From contig CAKZXY010000080.1 of the NCBI GenBank assembly GCA_937883945.1, positions 1 through 37,510 on the forward strand: a stretch of 37,510 nucleotides of DNA, written 5' to 3'. Position 1 is the stretch's first letter, and each line of letters begins with the position of its first letter. Shown here in pieces: positions 22,054 to 31,531 of this stretch. The notes beneath the pieces are model-generated. The model worked only from the letters and a program-made list of their open reading frames with translations, did not search any database and was not told where the DNA came from. Source of the stretch: an uncultured Clavibacter sp. (GTDB lineage: Bacteria; Actinomycetota; Actinomycetes; Nanopelagicales; Nanopelagicaceae). Position numbers and translations under genes: made by a program.

Positions 22054-22817
22054 ACTCGATAGTAATGCTCTAAGTTCCAAGCCCTAACTCCACCTGCAAC
22101 GCCTGCGGTATTTGGCACTATAACTACATCATCACCCATGCGTTCTAAATCTATAGGGCGAATTAGTCTTGCATTTCCACCACCAATATATAGCCGATCC
22201 CATTTGAAAACTGGGCGAAGCTCTTCTACTAAAACTTTAATTCTTCGTGACCAAAATATTGTTCCAAGCCTCTTGCGCTCTTGTTCGCCAATCCAAGTGT
22301 CATAAGTTGTTGCCCTGCGCACTGTGGCATGGGAGAGCTCAAAGTGTGGCGTTAGCTTTCCGCCGTAAAAAATAGCAAAGCCAAGACCAGTTCCTAAAGT
22401 AATAACCACTTCATACCCGGAGCCAGTTATGATTCCTGCGCCATGAACTTCAGCATCATTTAAAACTAAAGTTGGAACATTTAGTTTTGTTGAGATTGCT
22501 TCTCGGGCATCAAAGCCAGACCAGAGTTCTGCACTCTCTAAATCGATTTTTGTGCGCGGACCACTCTTTGTTATGTAATGCGGGGTTGAGATAACAACAC
22601 CATTTCGAATCATTCCTGGCATTCCGATTGTGGCGCGATAAGCCTTTGGAAGTCCGGATGCAATTTCGGCGATGGTTTCGACAAAAGTTGCTGGAGGAAG
22701 CGGATAGGGCGTTGGGATTCTATTTGGCTTGGAGTGCATGGTTCCTGAACTATCAAGAACACAGCTTTTTAGATAGAGGCCCCCGCAATCAATCGAGAGC
22801 GTAAGGTTCTCATCCAT
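22050..22817 (-). CDS. polyphosphate glucokinase-like ROK family kinase
   Basis: LSIDCGGLYLKSCVLD, ATIGMPGMIRNGVV, LVLNDAEVHGAGII, VVITLGTGLGFAIFYGGKL, LYIGGGNARLI. The ORF extends to 22835; M at 22817 is preferred. Confidence 0.8.
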   Translation of the reverse strand: MDENLTLSIDCGGLYLKSCVLDSSGTMHSKPNRIPTPYPLPPATFVETIAEIASGLPKAYRATIGMPGMIRNGVVISTPHYITKSGPRTKIDLESAELWSGFDAREAISTKLNVPTLVLNDAEVHGAGIITGSGYEVVITLGTGLGFAIFYGGKLTPHFELSHATVRRATTYDTWIGEQERKRLGTIFWSRRIKVLVEELRPVFKWDRLYIGGGNARLIRPIDLERMGDDVVIVPNTAGVAGGVRAWNLEHYYRV

Positions 22818-22904
22818 CCCGCTATCTTCCCCCACTTAGAAATCTTTGCCAAATATTTATCAAAACCCCCTTACAAAAGCAGCGCCACTAGATAGAGTCT
22901 TTCT

Positions 22905-23927
22905 GTGGCTTTAATTGAGATTCGTAATCTGACGAAATCTTTTGGCAACCTCAAGGCCGTTGATGACATCTCTCTAGATATTCAATCAGGTGAATTCATC
23001 ACCTTGCTTGGACCATCTGGATCTGGCAAGACCACAGTACTTCGAATGATTGCGGGATTTGAAGATCCTGATGCTGGCTTAATTAAGTTAAATGGTGAAG
23101 ATATAACTCACCTTCCTCCTTTTGATCGTGATGTTAATACTGTGTTTCAAGATTATGCTCTTTTCCCTCATATGAGCGTGCAAGAAAATGTTGAATATGG
23201 GTTAAGAACGAGAAAGGTTCCTAAAGCTGAAAGAGCTAAGCAAGCCATAGCAGCTATTGCTTCGGTAAAGCTTGAAGAAACTGTCAATCGTTTACCACAT
23301 CAACTCTCTGGTGGTCAGAGACAGAGAATTGCTCTGGCTCGAGCTTTAGTTTTAAGGCCGCGAGTACTACTACTAGATGAACCACTTGGCGCACTTGATA
23401 GACAACTTAGGGAAGAAATGCAGGTTGAATTAAAAAAGATTCAACGTGATGCTGGAATAACATTTGTTTTTGTCACTCATGATCAGGAAGAGGCGATGAG
23501 AATGAGTGATCGTATTGTTGTGTTTAACTCTGGGCGCATAGAACAAGTTGGAACTCCGGAGCAGGTTTATGAAGAACCACGAACTAACTTTGTAGCTGGT
23601 TTTCTAGGAACAGCAAACATTTTTACAGTTGATATGGCTAACAAGTTATTAGGGGCTTCAAGCACAGTAAGTATTAGGCCAGAGCGAATCAGATTAGAGG
23701 CTCTTGGGACAAAGATTGATAAGGGTGAGACTTCGATAGTTGGAAGGATTCATGAGGCTGCATTTGTTGGTGCGAATACTATTTATATTATCGAAACAGA
23801 ATTTGGGATGAAGTTAACAGTTAGGAAAACAAATACAGAATTGCTGGGACAGGACAATAGTTTTGTCGCTGGCGATCAGGTAATGGCCGTTTGGCGAAAT
23901 AGCCATGTGGCTCAGATACCTGTTTAG
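22905..23927 (+). CDS. potA: spermidine/putrescine ABC transporter ATP-binding protein
   Basis: LGPSGSGKTTVLRMIAGFE, LSGGQRQRIALARAL, LLLDEPLGALD; C-terminal TOBE-like region. GTG start with TAGAGT 6 nt upstream. Confidence 0.88.
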   Translation: MALIEIRNLTKSFGNLKAVDDISLDIQSGEFITLLGPSGSGKTTVLRMIAGFEDPDAGLIKLNGEDITHLPPFDRDVNTVFQDYALFPHMSVQENVEYGLRTRKVPKAERAKQAIAAIASVKLEETVNRLPHQLSGGQRQRIALARALVLRPRVLLLDEPLGALDRQLREEMQVELKKIQRDAGITFVFVTHDQEEAMRMSDRIVVFNSGRIEQVGTPEQVYEEPRTNFVAGFLGTANIFTVDMANKLLGASSTVSIRPERIRLEALGTKIDKGETSIVGRIHEAAFVGANTIYIIETEFGMKLTVRKTNTELLGQDNSFVAGDQVMAVWRNSHVAQIPV

Positions 23928-23957
23928 TGCTGACTCGAGTCACACGAAAGGAAGAAA

Positions 23958-25130
23958 ATGAAGGGGAAGAAACTAGCAATACTTAGCGCTCTATCCGCCT
24001 CTGTCTTGATCATCAGTGGATGTTCATCAGGAAGCGATGAGAGCTCTGGGGTTGAAATTGAAGTGCCCGATGTCCCAATGCATGAAGCAATGGGAGAGTT
24101 TGAGGGCGAATTAAATATCGTTAACTGGTCAGGCTTTGTTGAACCAGCCTGGACAGATAAATTCACAGCTGATACTGGATGCAAAGTTAATCCTCGCGTT
24201 GCAGGTACCAGCGATGAAATGGTTACCTTGATGCGAACTGGTCAATATGACATCGTTTCTGCATCAGGTGATGCCGCTCTAAGGCTTATCGTCGGTGGCG
24301 ATGTACAGCCATTAAATCTTGACTTAATTCCTAACTTCAGCGATGACATTGCCGCTGGTATGAAGGGAAATATTTACGACACAGTAAATGGAAAGCCTTA
24401 CGGTGTTCCAATTGGTCGTGGAGCTAACCTGCTTCAATACAACGAAGATGTAACCGGTGGAGCGCCAGAGAGTTGGGATGTTGTCTGGGAGCTAGATACT
24501 CCTTATAAGGGCAAGATCACTGCTTACGACGCACCTATCTATATTGCTGATGCAGCTGTCTATTTGATGTATCACAAGCCAGAGCTAGGAATAAAGAATC
24601 CTTATGCTCTAGATAAAACACAGTTAGCTGCTGCTATCGATCTATTGAAGCAACAGAATAAGGTTATTGGTGAGTACTGGTCAGATCCAGTAGCCCAGAT
24701 AACTTCTTATGTTGGTGGCAATACTGTGGTTGGTACTTCATGGGAAGTTCTTCGTAAGTTTGCAGCTCAAGACAACCTAAAGACAACGCTTCCAGTTGAA
24801 GGTTCAACTGGTTGGTTTGACTCATGGTTGGTTAGCTCAACTACTAAGAACATCAACTGTGCCTATGCTTGGATGGATTACACCAGCAAGCCAGATGTAA
24901 ATGGCGCTATCGCTGTTAACTTCGGTATGGCACCAGCAAACGTCGCATTCTGCGCTTCCAGCCCTGAGGCTCAAGCTCACTGCGACACCTTCTTTGCAGA
25001 AGATGAAGAGTTTTTCAAGAGAATTTGGCCTTGGACAACTCCGATTGAAACCTGCGTTGATGGTCGAAAAGACGTTAAGTGCACTAGCTTCCAAGAGTGG
25101 ACTAACGCCTGGGCAACCGTTAAAGGTTGA
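23958..25130 (+). CDS. potD: polyamine ABC transporter substrate-binding lipoprotein
   Basis: Lipobox IISGCSSGSDE; LNIVNWSGFVEPAWTDKFTADTGCKVN...; located in pot operon order. Confidence 0.88.
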   Translation: MKGKKLAILSALSASVLIISGCSSGSDESSGVEIEVPDVPMHEAMGEFEGELNIVNWSGFVEPAWTDKFTADTGCKVNPRVAGTSDEMVTLMRTGQYDIVSASGDAALRLIVGGDVQPLNLDLIPNFSDDIAAGMKGNIYDTVNGKPYGVPIGRGANLLQYNEDVTGGAPESWDVVWELDTPYKGKITAYDAPIYIADAAVYLMYHKPELGIKNPYALDKTQLAAAIDLLKQQNKVIGEYWSDPVAQITSYVGGNTVVGTSWEVLRKFAAQDNLKTTLPVEGSTGWFDSWLVSSTTKNINCAYAWMDYTSKPDVNGAIAVNFGMAPANVAFCASSPEAQAHCDTFFAEDEEFFKRIWPWTTPIETCVDGRKDVKCTSFQEWTNAWATVKG

Positions 25131-25136
25131 TAAATG

Positions 25137-25170
25137 TTGTGTGGGGGCCGAGAGATCGGCTCCCACACAA
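25137..25170 (+). other. strong intercistronic hairpin between potD and potB
   Basis: TTGTGTGGGGGCCGA-GAGA-TCGGCTCCCACACAA: 15-bp stem with one G:U and a GNRA-type GAGA tetraloop; no downstream T-tract. Confidence 0.85.
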
Positions 25171-25186
25171 ACTAATCAAAATAAAT

Positions 25187-26068
25187 ATGTCAACGAAATC
25201 AATCTATAAGGGCAGCCGACCAATCTCTTCCTTTTTGCTAAGAAAGCCAAAGGTTAGATTGATTTCTCTCTTGTCTCTTCCTATGACATGGATTGTTGGC
25301 GTTTACATAGTCTCACTTTTTCTCTTACTGATAACAGCTTTTTGGAATGTAGACCCATTTACTTCAAGAGTTAGACCTGGTTTCACTTTAGAGAACTTCA
25401 TAATGATCTTCACAGTACCTGCTTATATTGCTACCTCAATTCGTACTCTTTTTATTGCTCTATCAGTAACTGCTATCTGTGTTCTTCTCGCTGTTCCACT
25501 TGGGATTTATATGGCGAAGATTGCCAACCCGCGGCTACGTAATTTTCTTGCTGTTGCAATAACACTGCCCCTCTGGGCAGGATATTTAGTAAAAATAATT
25601 GCTATGCGACTGGTCTTTACTGAAGAGGGTTTCTTTAATTGGTTTATGGCTCCCTTTGGTATTCGCGGACCTGGATTCTCAATTCCAATCGTGATTTTAA
25701 CTCTTACTTATCTCTGGTTTCCTTATATGGCTCTTCCGGTATATACAGCTATTCGCCAGATCCCGCCAAATCTCTTCGATGCTTCAAGTGATATGGGGGC
25801 TAAGGGATTTACTACTGTTTACCGTGTTGTGATTCCACTTATTGTTCCAGCCATCATTGCAGGATCTGTCTTTACATTTTCATTGAGTTTAGGTGATTAT
25901 CTAGCCGCTCGCTTTACAGGCGGATCAACTCAGATGATTGGAAGCATTATTGCTGCAAATATCAACCTAAATCCTCCCGTTGCTGCTGCATATTCCATGA
26001 TTCCAATTGCTTTTGTAGTGATTTATCTTATGGTGGCAAGGCGCACTGGATCTTTGGAGCGAATGTAG
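25187..26068 (+). CDS. potB: polyamine ABC transporter permease
   Basis: Multiple TMs, EAA-like DASSDMGAKGFTTVYRVVIPLIVPAIIAG. The ORF-track start at 25127 would translate the hairpin; ATG 25187 is in frame and preferred. Confidence 0.9.
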   Translation: MSTKSIYKGSRPISSFLLRKPKVRLISLLSLPMTWIVGVYIVSLFLLLITAFWNVDPFTSRVRPGFTLENFIMIFTVPAYIATSIRTLFIALSVTAICVLLAVPLGIYMAKIANPRLRNFLAVAITLPLWAGYLVKIIAMRLVFTEEGFFNWFMAPFGIRGPGFSIPIVILTLTYLWFPYMALPVYTAIRQIPPNLFDASSDMGAKGFTTVYRVVIPLIVPAIIAGSVFTFSLSLGDYLAARFTGGSTQMIGSIIAANINLNPPVAAAYSMIPIAFVVIYLMVARRTGSLERM

Positions 26069-26878
26069 ATGTTAAGGCTGTCAAGGTTGGCTCAAGTTGC
26101 ACTTGGGGCCGTAGTGCTCTCTATTTTATTCTTTATGTATACCCCGTTAATGGTTCTGATTCTAAATTCATTCAATGAGTCACAGATTTCAGGATGGCCA
26201 ATAGATAATTTCTCAACTAAGTGGTGGGAGTTTGCTCGAAGTTATCAACCAATTAGGGATGCGCTACTCAATTCAGCTCTTGTAGCAACGGGGGCCATGG
26301 TTATTGCTTCCGTGCTTGGAACGTTAGTTGCCTTTGCTATGAAGGGCTTCTCCTTCTTTGGTAGAGGCACTGTTAATATTTTGGTCGTTCTGCCTATTGC
26401 TCTTCCTGGAGTTGTAACAGGTGTTGCCTTTAGTAATACATATTCTAATTTCCTTACTCCAATGGGATTTAATATTGGTTACTTTGGAATGATTGTCGCT
26501 CACTCAACATTTTGCATAGTAATGGTTTTCAATAATGTCTTTGCACGCCTGCGCCGGATGAACCCGAACCTTCAAGAAGCTTCTGCTGATTTAGGAGCTG
26601 GCCTATGGCAGACCTTTAGGCTTGTTACATTTCCTCAATTTAGAACTTCTTTTGCTGCAGGAGCGTTATTAGCCTTTGCGCTAAGTTTTGATGAAGTTGT
26701 TGTAACTATTTTTACAGCTCCCCCTGGGGTAGATACCTTGCCGCTCTGGATATTGAAGGAAGTTGGCAGACCAAATCAAGCCAGCGTTGTAAATGTTGTT
26801 GCTACCGTTGTTATCTTGCTCTCCCTGATTCCGGTTTATATCTCCCAGCGACTTGCTAGAGCTCAAGAAAATGAGTGA
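26069..26878 (+). CDS. potC: polyamine ABC transporter permease
   Basis: EAA motif EASADLGAGLWQTFRLVTFPQFRTSFAAGALLAFALSFDEVVVTIFTAPP. Confidence 0.9.
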   Translation: MLRLSRLAQVALGAVVLSILFFMYTPLMVLILNSFNESQISGWPIDNFSTKWWEFARSYQPIRDALLNSALVATGAMVIASVLGTLVAFAMKGFSFFGRGTVNILVVLPIALPGVVTGVAFSNTYSNFLTPMGFNIGYFGMIVAHSTFCIVMVFNNVFARLRRMNPNLQEASADLGAGLWQTFRLVTFPQFRTSFAAGALLAFALSFDEVVVTIFTAPPGVDTLPLWILKEVGRPNQASVVNVVATVVILLSLIPVYISQRLARAQENE

Positions 26879-26886
26879 TAGATAAG

Positions 26887-27564
26887 TTATTTTTTTAGAA
26901 TTCGACTCGCACGCTTTGGACGATCAGTAATTACTCCATATATTTCTCTATTCTTTAACCACCTTAAGTCCTCTTTAGAGTTAACAGTCCATACATAAAT
27001 GCGATCAGCTTTGATGACTTTGATTAAAAATGGATAGCGCTTAAGTGTTGTTATGTTTAAAGCGATAAATCTAGATCTAGAAATTATGGCCCCTAAGCCA
27101 TACCTAATGACCTTTGCTGCAGTGATACCACTACGCCTCACTCGGCGAACTGCCAGGTAAGAAAAAGAGATAATAACAACCTCTATCCCAGCTCTCTCTA
27201 TCTCATCTTTATGTTGATTAATTAAATCTATAGTTTTCTTCTCAATAGCTCCACTGCTTAATACTGGATGCTTGGTTTCAATTAGAAGGTCTTTCTTAGA
27301 ATCAATTGCCATCACTAACAACTCTTTTAGAGTTAATGCATCTGCATCATTGATTAATTCTTGCGCAGTTAAACGTGAAACTAATTTGTAATTACCTGTA
27401 ATTCTCTTTGTATTTGCATCATGGAAGCAAATTACTTTCTTATCCTTTGTAAGCCTTACATCACATTCAAATCCATCAGCACCGGCTTCAATTGCTGCCT
27501 GATAGGCAACGCGAGTCATCTCGGGATACTTATGGCTATAACCCCTGTGGGCAAAGATTTTCAT
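26887..27564 (-). CDS. glycerophosphodiester phosphodiesterase family protein
   Basis: FAHRGYSHKYPEMTRVAYQAAIEAGADGFECDVRLTKDKKVICFHDANTKRIT; YVWTVNSKEDLRWLKNREIYGVITDRPK. Confidence 0.93.
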   Translation of the reverse strand: MKIFAHRGYSHKYPEMTRVAYQAAIEAGADGFECDVRLTKDKKVICFHDANTKRITGNYKLVSRLTAQELINDADALTLKELLVMAIDSKKDLLIETKHPVLSSGAIEKKTIDLINQHKDEIERAGIEVVIISFSYLAVRRVRRSGITAAKVIRYGLGAIISRSRFIALNITTLKRYPFLIKVIKADRIYVWTVNSKEDLRWLKNREIYGVITDRPKRASRILKK

Positions 27565-28340
27565 CGCCCGATTATGAACCGGAGAGAGTTAATGATTCCG
27601 ACTCTACCCTTTCGAAATTTGAAGAGCTGTGACTTAATAAGAAAGAGAGCTCTAAAGATTGGAGCTAGCGGGCCAAAGACTCGAGTGAAAACCGCAGAGC
27701 GCGCCTTCAGATCTTTATCTGTTCCCCAACGACTTCCAGAACTATCAGAGGGGTGTATTGCTACTTTTATTGGCAGATAGACCCCTCTTAACCCCTTATT
27801 TAGGGCATCTGCGATGAAGATATATTCATCACCCAAGTAATTCTCAACTCCTGCTCCAAAATTCTCATCGAATTCAATACCTGCGCTACGAATCGACTCA
27901 ATTCTGATCATCATCTCATAGGTCGCAGCCTTTGCGGAGTTGTACTTACTAAGCTTATGAATTCTGCTTGGATAAACCTTTCGAAGTTTGCCAGATTCAT
28001 CAGAAGTTTGCGCAAGAATGATTGAACAGTCTGGGTGAGACTCAAAGTAGGAGATTAGCTCTGCTATGCCCTCTTCAATAAAGGTTATGTCATCATCTCC
28101 GAAGATAAGATATTTACCAGATGCATATTTGATCGCTGCATTTCGACTCTTGGCTACCCCTCGGCTCTTCAACTCAACAAGCTTTCCTTGGAGCTTTTCA
28201 GTGCTATAGCTAACCTCTTCGGGGTTCTGAACTAAGACAATTACTTCATGCTCCTTATTGCCTTTTGGATAATCAATATTGCGTATTCGGTCACTTAAGG
28301 TTGAGTAAGCAATCGTTAGAGCTACCTCATTCAATGTCAT
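27561..28340 (-). CDS. family-2-like glycosyltransferase
   Basis: VKSRGVAKSRNAAIKYASGKYLIFGDDDITFIEEG (DDD), later ENYLGDEYIFIADALNKGLRG. Likely start M at 28340 (ORF to 28373). Confidence 0.8.
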   Translation of the reverse strand: MTLNEVALTIAYSTLSDRIRNIDYPKGNKEHEVIVLVQNPEEVSYSTEKLQGKLVELKSRGVAKSRNAAIKYASGKYLIFGDDDITFIEEGIAELISYFESHPDCSIILAQTSDESGKLRKVYPSRIHKLSKYNSAKAATYEMMIRIESIRSAGIEFDENFGAGVENYLGDEYIFIADALNKGLRGVYLPIKVAIHPSDSSGSRWGTDKDLKARSAVFTRVFGPLAPIFRALFLIKSQLFKFRKGRVGIINSLRFIIGR

Positions 28341-29112
28341 TGTCTGAATCAATCCGAGAACTGGAATTGGCATACCTCATTAGAGAACGTGAAGTGTTGG
28401 AAATCACCGCATTCTGCAGGCGCGCTCCAAGAAAAATAACAAGAGCATTTGCTGGGGATATCTGCCCACCAACGCTCAAATAAAGTAGCAACCCAAGTAA
28501 AATTAGCGTCCCCCCGCTTGCCATCAAAGCTCCAGATTCCCCTGCTTTAACTCTTATGCTGTAGCGCTTCTCTGGCTTTACTCGTTTCTTGCGGTTTATT
28601 AAAGCTAGCTCTTTCTGCATCAACATCTGTTTTTTAAATACCCGGCTTAAAAACTGTAAGACAGTAATTAAAATAATTAGGTTTACTAAGGCAAGTAGTG
28701 GGCTTAGGAAGAAAAAGAAGGCGATTATGGCTAATAATTGAGTTGCAAAGCTCATCACTTTACTAAGCTCAAAGGCCATAGCCCATTCCTTATTCTCCTC
28801 TTTTGCCGTTTGATTCTTCTTAGCTGCCCTAAAGGATCTAGCAAAGGCTTTAATGAGATAGCTCTTTTGAAAATATTGGCTTACGCGTGTGAGAACAAAG
28901 AATAAAAGGAAGCCAGCAATAGCCCATCCTAGAAACTCTCTAGAGAACTCATCTTCATTTAAAACTAAGGTGGCAAAGAACTTCATAACCAATAACTCTG
29001 AGACAGAAATTGTTGCAGCGATTGCCGCTAAGGCAATTAATACGATACGGAATTTTCCTTTGGGAAATAGATAATGAAAGCCATTAAACATTTCTTTAAT
29101 AATAAAGATCAT
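28327..29112 (-). CDS. ABC-exporter-like transmembrane domain protein lacking an ATPase domain
   Basis: Several TM helices plus an exporter-TMD-like tail (GGTLILLGLLLYLSVGGQISPANALVIFLGARLQNAVISNTSRSLMRYA); stops where an NBD would normally follow. Confidence 0.55.
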   Translation of the reverse strand: MIFIIKEMFNGFHYLFPKGKFRIVLIALAAIAATISVSELLVMKFFATLVLNEDEFSREFLGWAIAGFLLFFVLTRVSQYFQKSYLIKAFARSFRAAKKNQTAKEENKEWAMAFELSKVMSFATQLLAIIAFFFFLSPLLALVNLIILITVLQFLSRVFKKQMLMQKELALINRKKRVKPEKRYSIRVKAGESGALMASGGTLILLGLLLYLSVGGQISPANALVIFLGARLQNAVISNTSRSLMRYANSSSRIDSDNDIE

Positions 29113-29894
29113 TTTGTAGCTCTATTTCCATCGAGCTTACGAGAGCCCAATATTGAAAGTAGGTGCCCTACTGTGACAAAGAGTGCAACATAAATGCCAA
29201 TCTCAATAAGTGCTTGGTTATCTCCAAAGATTGTGATGATTATTGACATCTCAACAGAGTGAAAGAGTCTTTGTACTGCAATCACCTTAAATGGCGCTTT
29301 CAGGACTCGTAGCCAACTCTTTACAGGAGCACCGACTTCTTTACTATCACTTAACTTTCCAACTCCAGAAAGGGCCCGAGATACGTGAACTGCGTCGTTA
29401 AAACCTTTATTTAATAAGATTGCAATAGAGATTAGCGCTGCAAGGAAAGGTAGTTTCCAGTCAGAAATTTCATTCTCAGGCCAACCTGCAAGACGAAGTG
29501 CAAAGGCTATGGGAATCAAGCTCTCTGTTAAATAGTGGGCGACTCTATCTAGGAAAATACCTTTTGGAGATTGAGTACTCCTCCATCTAGCAATTTCGCC
29601 ATCACAACAATCCCAGAGCATCTGTAATTGCGAGAGAAATAGAGCTAGAAGAATCCCTTTATATCCCGGCAGCAGCAGAGCGGCGCTGATTGAAAGGCCA
29701 GTTGCAATCATCAAATACGTCACTCCATTAGCTGTTATTGGAGTTTTCAATAGTAATCGCGTTAGGTATGGCGATATTTTTCTTAGATAAAGATCAGCAA
29801 CCCAGTGCTCAGCATTTGATCGGCCAGTGACAGAGGGTGGTTGCGAAATCTCGCGTATCTGCAAGATCGTTGGATTTACTGGTCTATCACTCAT
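29109..29894 (-). CDS. CDP-alcohol phosphatidyltransferase family protein (variant motif)
   Basis: DCCDGEIARWRSTQSPKGIFLDRVAHYLTE: DGx2ARx8Gx3Dx3H, the CDP-OH_P motif with the last Asp replaced by His. Confidence 0.88.
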   Translation of the reverse strand: MSDRPVNPTILQIREISQPPSVTGRSNAEHWVADLYLRKISPYLTRLLLKTPITANGVTYLMIATGLSISAALLLPGYKGILLALFLSQLQMLWDCCDGEIARWRSTQSPKGIFLDRVAHYLTESLIPIAFALRLAGWPENEISDWKLPFLAALISIAILLNKGFNDAVHVSRALSGVGKLSDSKEVGAPVKSWLRVLKAPFKVIAVQRLFHSVEMSIIITIFGDNQALIEIGIYVALFVTVGHLLSILGSRKLDGNRATK

Positions 29895-31531
29895 TATCTA
29901 ACCTTATTGGCTCTATGACTTAAAACCCATTGTAATGATGAAGTTAGAAGAAATAGTAGAGAAAAATACCAGGCGATATAACTCAAATTCCACTCTCCGA
30001 ATGCAGCTATGCCCAAGAGTAATAATCGTCCTTCTATAAAGAGTCCGAGACGGGAGAGCCAGACCGGTTTCTTCTCGTTTTGAAGGGAACGATAGAGATT
30101 GTCGTAGTGATGAAAGACAATAGTAAAGATAACTATGAAATTCACTGTGTTTATCTGTTCATTTATTATGAATATCCATAACAATAGAAGAGTCTCTACG
30201 GCCCTAAGCAATGATGGCTCCAGCCAATCAAAGCGTTTAATGAACTTTAGTTTAAGAATTAGCGAGTCCTGCTGCGCACTTATCAAAATTCCCCTGCTTG
30301 GTTCTTTCTCCATTTTAAGGGTGCGAATTATGCGACCTCTATAAACAACTAAGGCTGAGATAGCAGCTAATATCGGCATTACTGTAAATGTGAAACTAGC
30401 CCCACCAATAACTGCGCTGGTGCTGATTACCAACCAGCGCTCCCCAATAGGAAATTGAATGATTTTGCCGAGCCAGTAACGAAGTCGGCCCTTAGGTTCA
30501 CGTTCAGTTGGCACTATTCCGTCAAAATCTGCTGCGTAATCTACTGGTGTAAGGAATTGAGATTCAGCTCGTAATTTAACCGTGCGAGCAAAGTTGTAAT
30601 CCGAAAGGTGTCTAAAGGTCTGTATTAACATCATAGCTAGCGCGGGAACCCACAAATCTTCGCCTGACTTCTCTGCACCTATAGCTAGCCCAAGAAAAAC
30701 CATGTACTCCTTAACGCGATCTGTCACTGCATCGAGCCAAGCGCCTAGTTTAGAAAACTTTCTTGTGTAACGCGCTAATTCACCATCAACGCAATCAACA
30801 ATGATGCTTATCTGTAGTAACACAGCCCCTAGTAAAGTTTGCGAAAAACTTCCCTTCGTAAAGCAAAAAGCAGAGTAAAGTCCGATTGCAAAGGAAATTA
30901 AAGTAACTTGATTTGGCGTTGCCTTTACTCTTACCGCAAGCCAAGTTAATAATTTAGAGAACTTGCGTAGGAAAAATACTGAATAAAAACCATCATTTGC
31001 TCTATTAGCCATCTTTAATCTCAACTGACCCAAATTAAGATTATTTAGTTCACTTTTCACTGACTCTCTAACTGAGTTATCAGCACTTCGAGCATATGGC
31101 GCTGCCCATAAATCAGCTGCATCGACCTGCACTCTGGCTCTTGTTAATGCCACTAAAGATAGGTCGATAGCGTTACCTGGCAATCTCGAATCAATAGCAC
31201 CTTCGAGGGCGCTAATAACATGTTCTCTCTGGTTTTGTGAAATTCGAAGAGCACCTGCAAAATTCCTATTTCCTAGCGTCACTATATGCGACTGCGACGA
31301 AGCACTTGCTATTCTATTTTGGCGAACAAAAGTATCGCCATTTTTTTGAGTTGCTACCAGGGCAACTGAAGCGCTTCTTGGATAATCGGTCAATAACTCT
31401 AGATGTGGTTGAGCAATCACTGAGTTTTGATCTAGTAGAAGTAAGTCATCTGATGTGGCTTTAAAGCAATCAAGAACTTCTCTAACTGTCGTTGAAGATG
31501 TGACCAAGACAGTTGTAAGGGATTTATCCAT
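29894..31531 (-). CDS. CDP-alcohol phosphatidyltransferase with N-terminal degenerate nucleotidyltransferase-like/DUF5941-like domain
   Basis: DCVDGELARYTRKFSKLGAWLDAVTDRVKEY: canonical DGx2ARx8Gx3Dx3D. About 200-residue N-terminal domain. The ORF extends to 31561; M at 31531 with TATACT-7nt-ATG is preferred. Confidence 0.82.
   Translation of the reverse strand: MDKSLTTVLVTSSTTVREVLDCFKATSDDLLLLDQNSVIAQPHLELLTDYPRSASVALVATQKNGDTFVRQNRIASASSQSHIVTLGNRNFAGALRISQNQREHVISALEGAIDSRLPGNAIDLSLVALTRARVQVDAADLWAAPYARSADNSVRESVKSELNNLNLGQLRLKMANRANDGFYSVFFLRKFSKLLTWLAVRVKATPNQVTLISFAIGLYSAFCFTKGSFSQTLLGAVLLQISIIVDCVDGELARYTRKFSKLGAWLDAVTDRVKEYMVFLGLAIGAEKSGEDLWVPALAMMLIQTFRHLSDYNFARTVKLRAESQFLTPVDYAADFDGIVPTEREPKGRLRYWLGKIIQFPIGERWLVISTSAVIGGASFTFTVMPILAAISALVVYRGRIIRTLKMEKEPSRGILISAQQDSLILKLKFIKRFDWLEPSLLRAVETLLLLWIFIINEQINTVNFIVIFTIVFHHYDNLYRSLQNEKKPVWLSRLGLFIEGRLLLLGIAAFGEWNLSYIAWYFSLLFLLTSSLQWVLSHRANKVR

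Noticed and set aside
25127-25186. Upstream start of the potB ORF (MINVVWGPRDRLPHK...)
   Set aside because: Translation would run through the 15-bp intercistronic hairpin; the in-frame ATG at 25187 gives a normal permease N-terminus.
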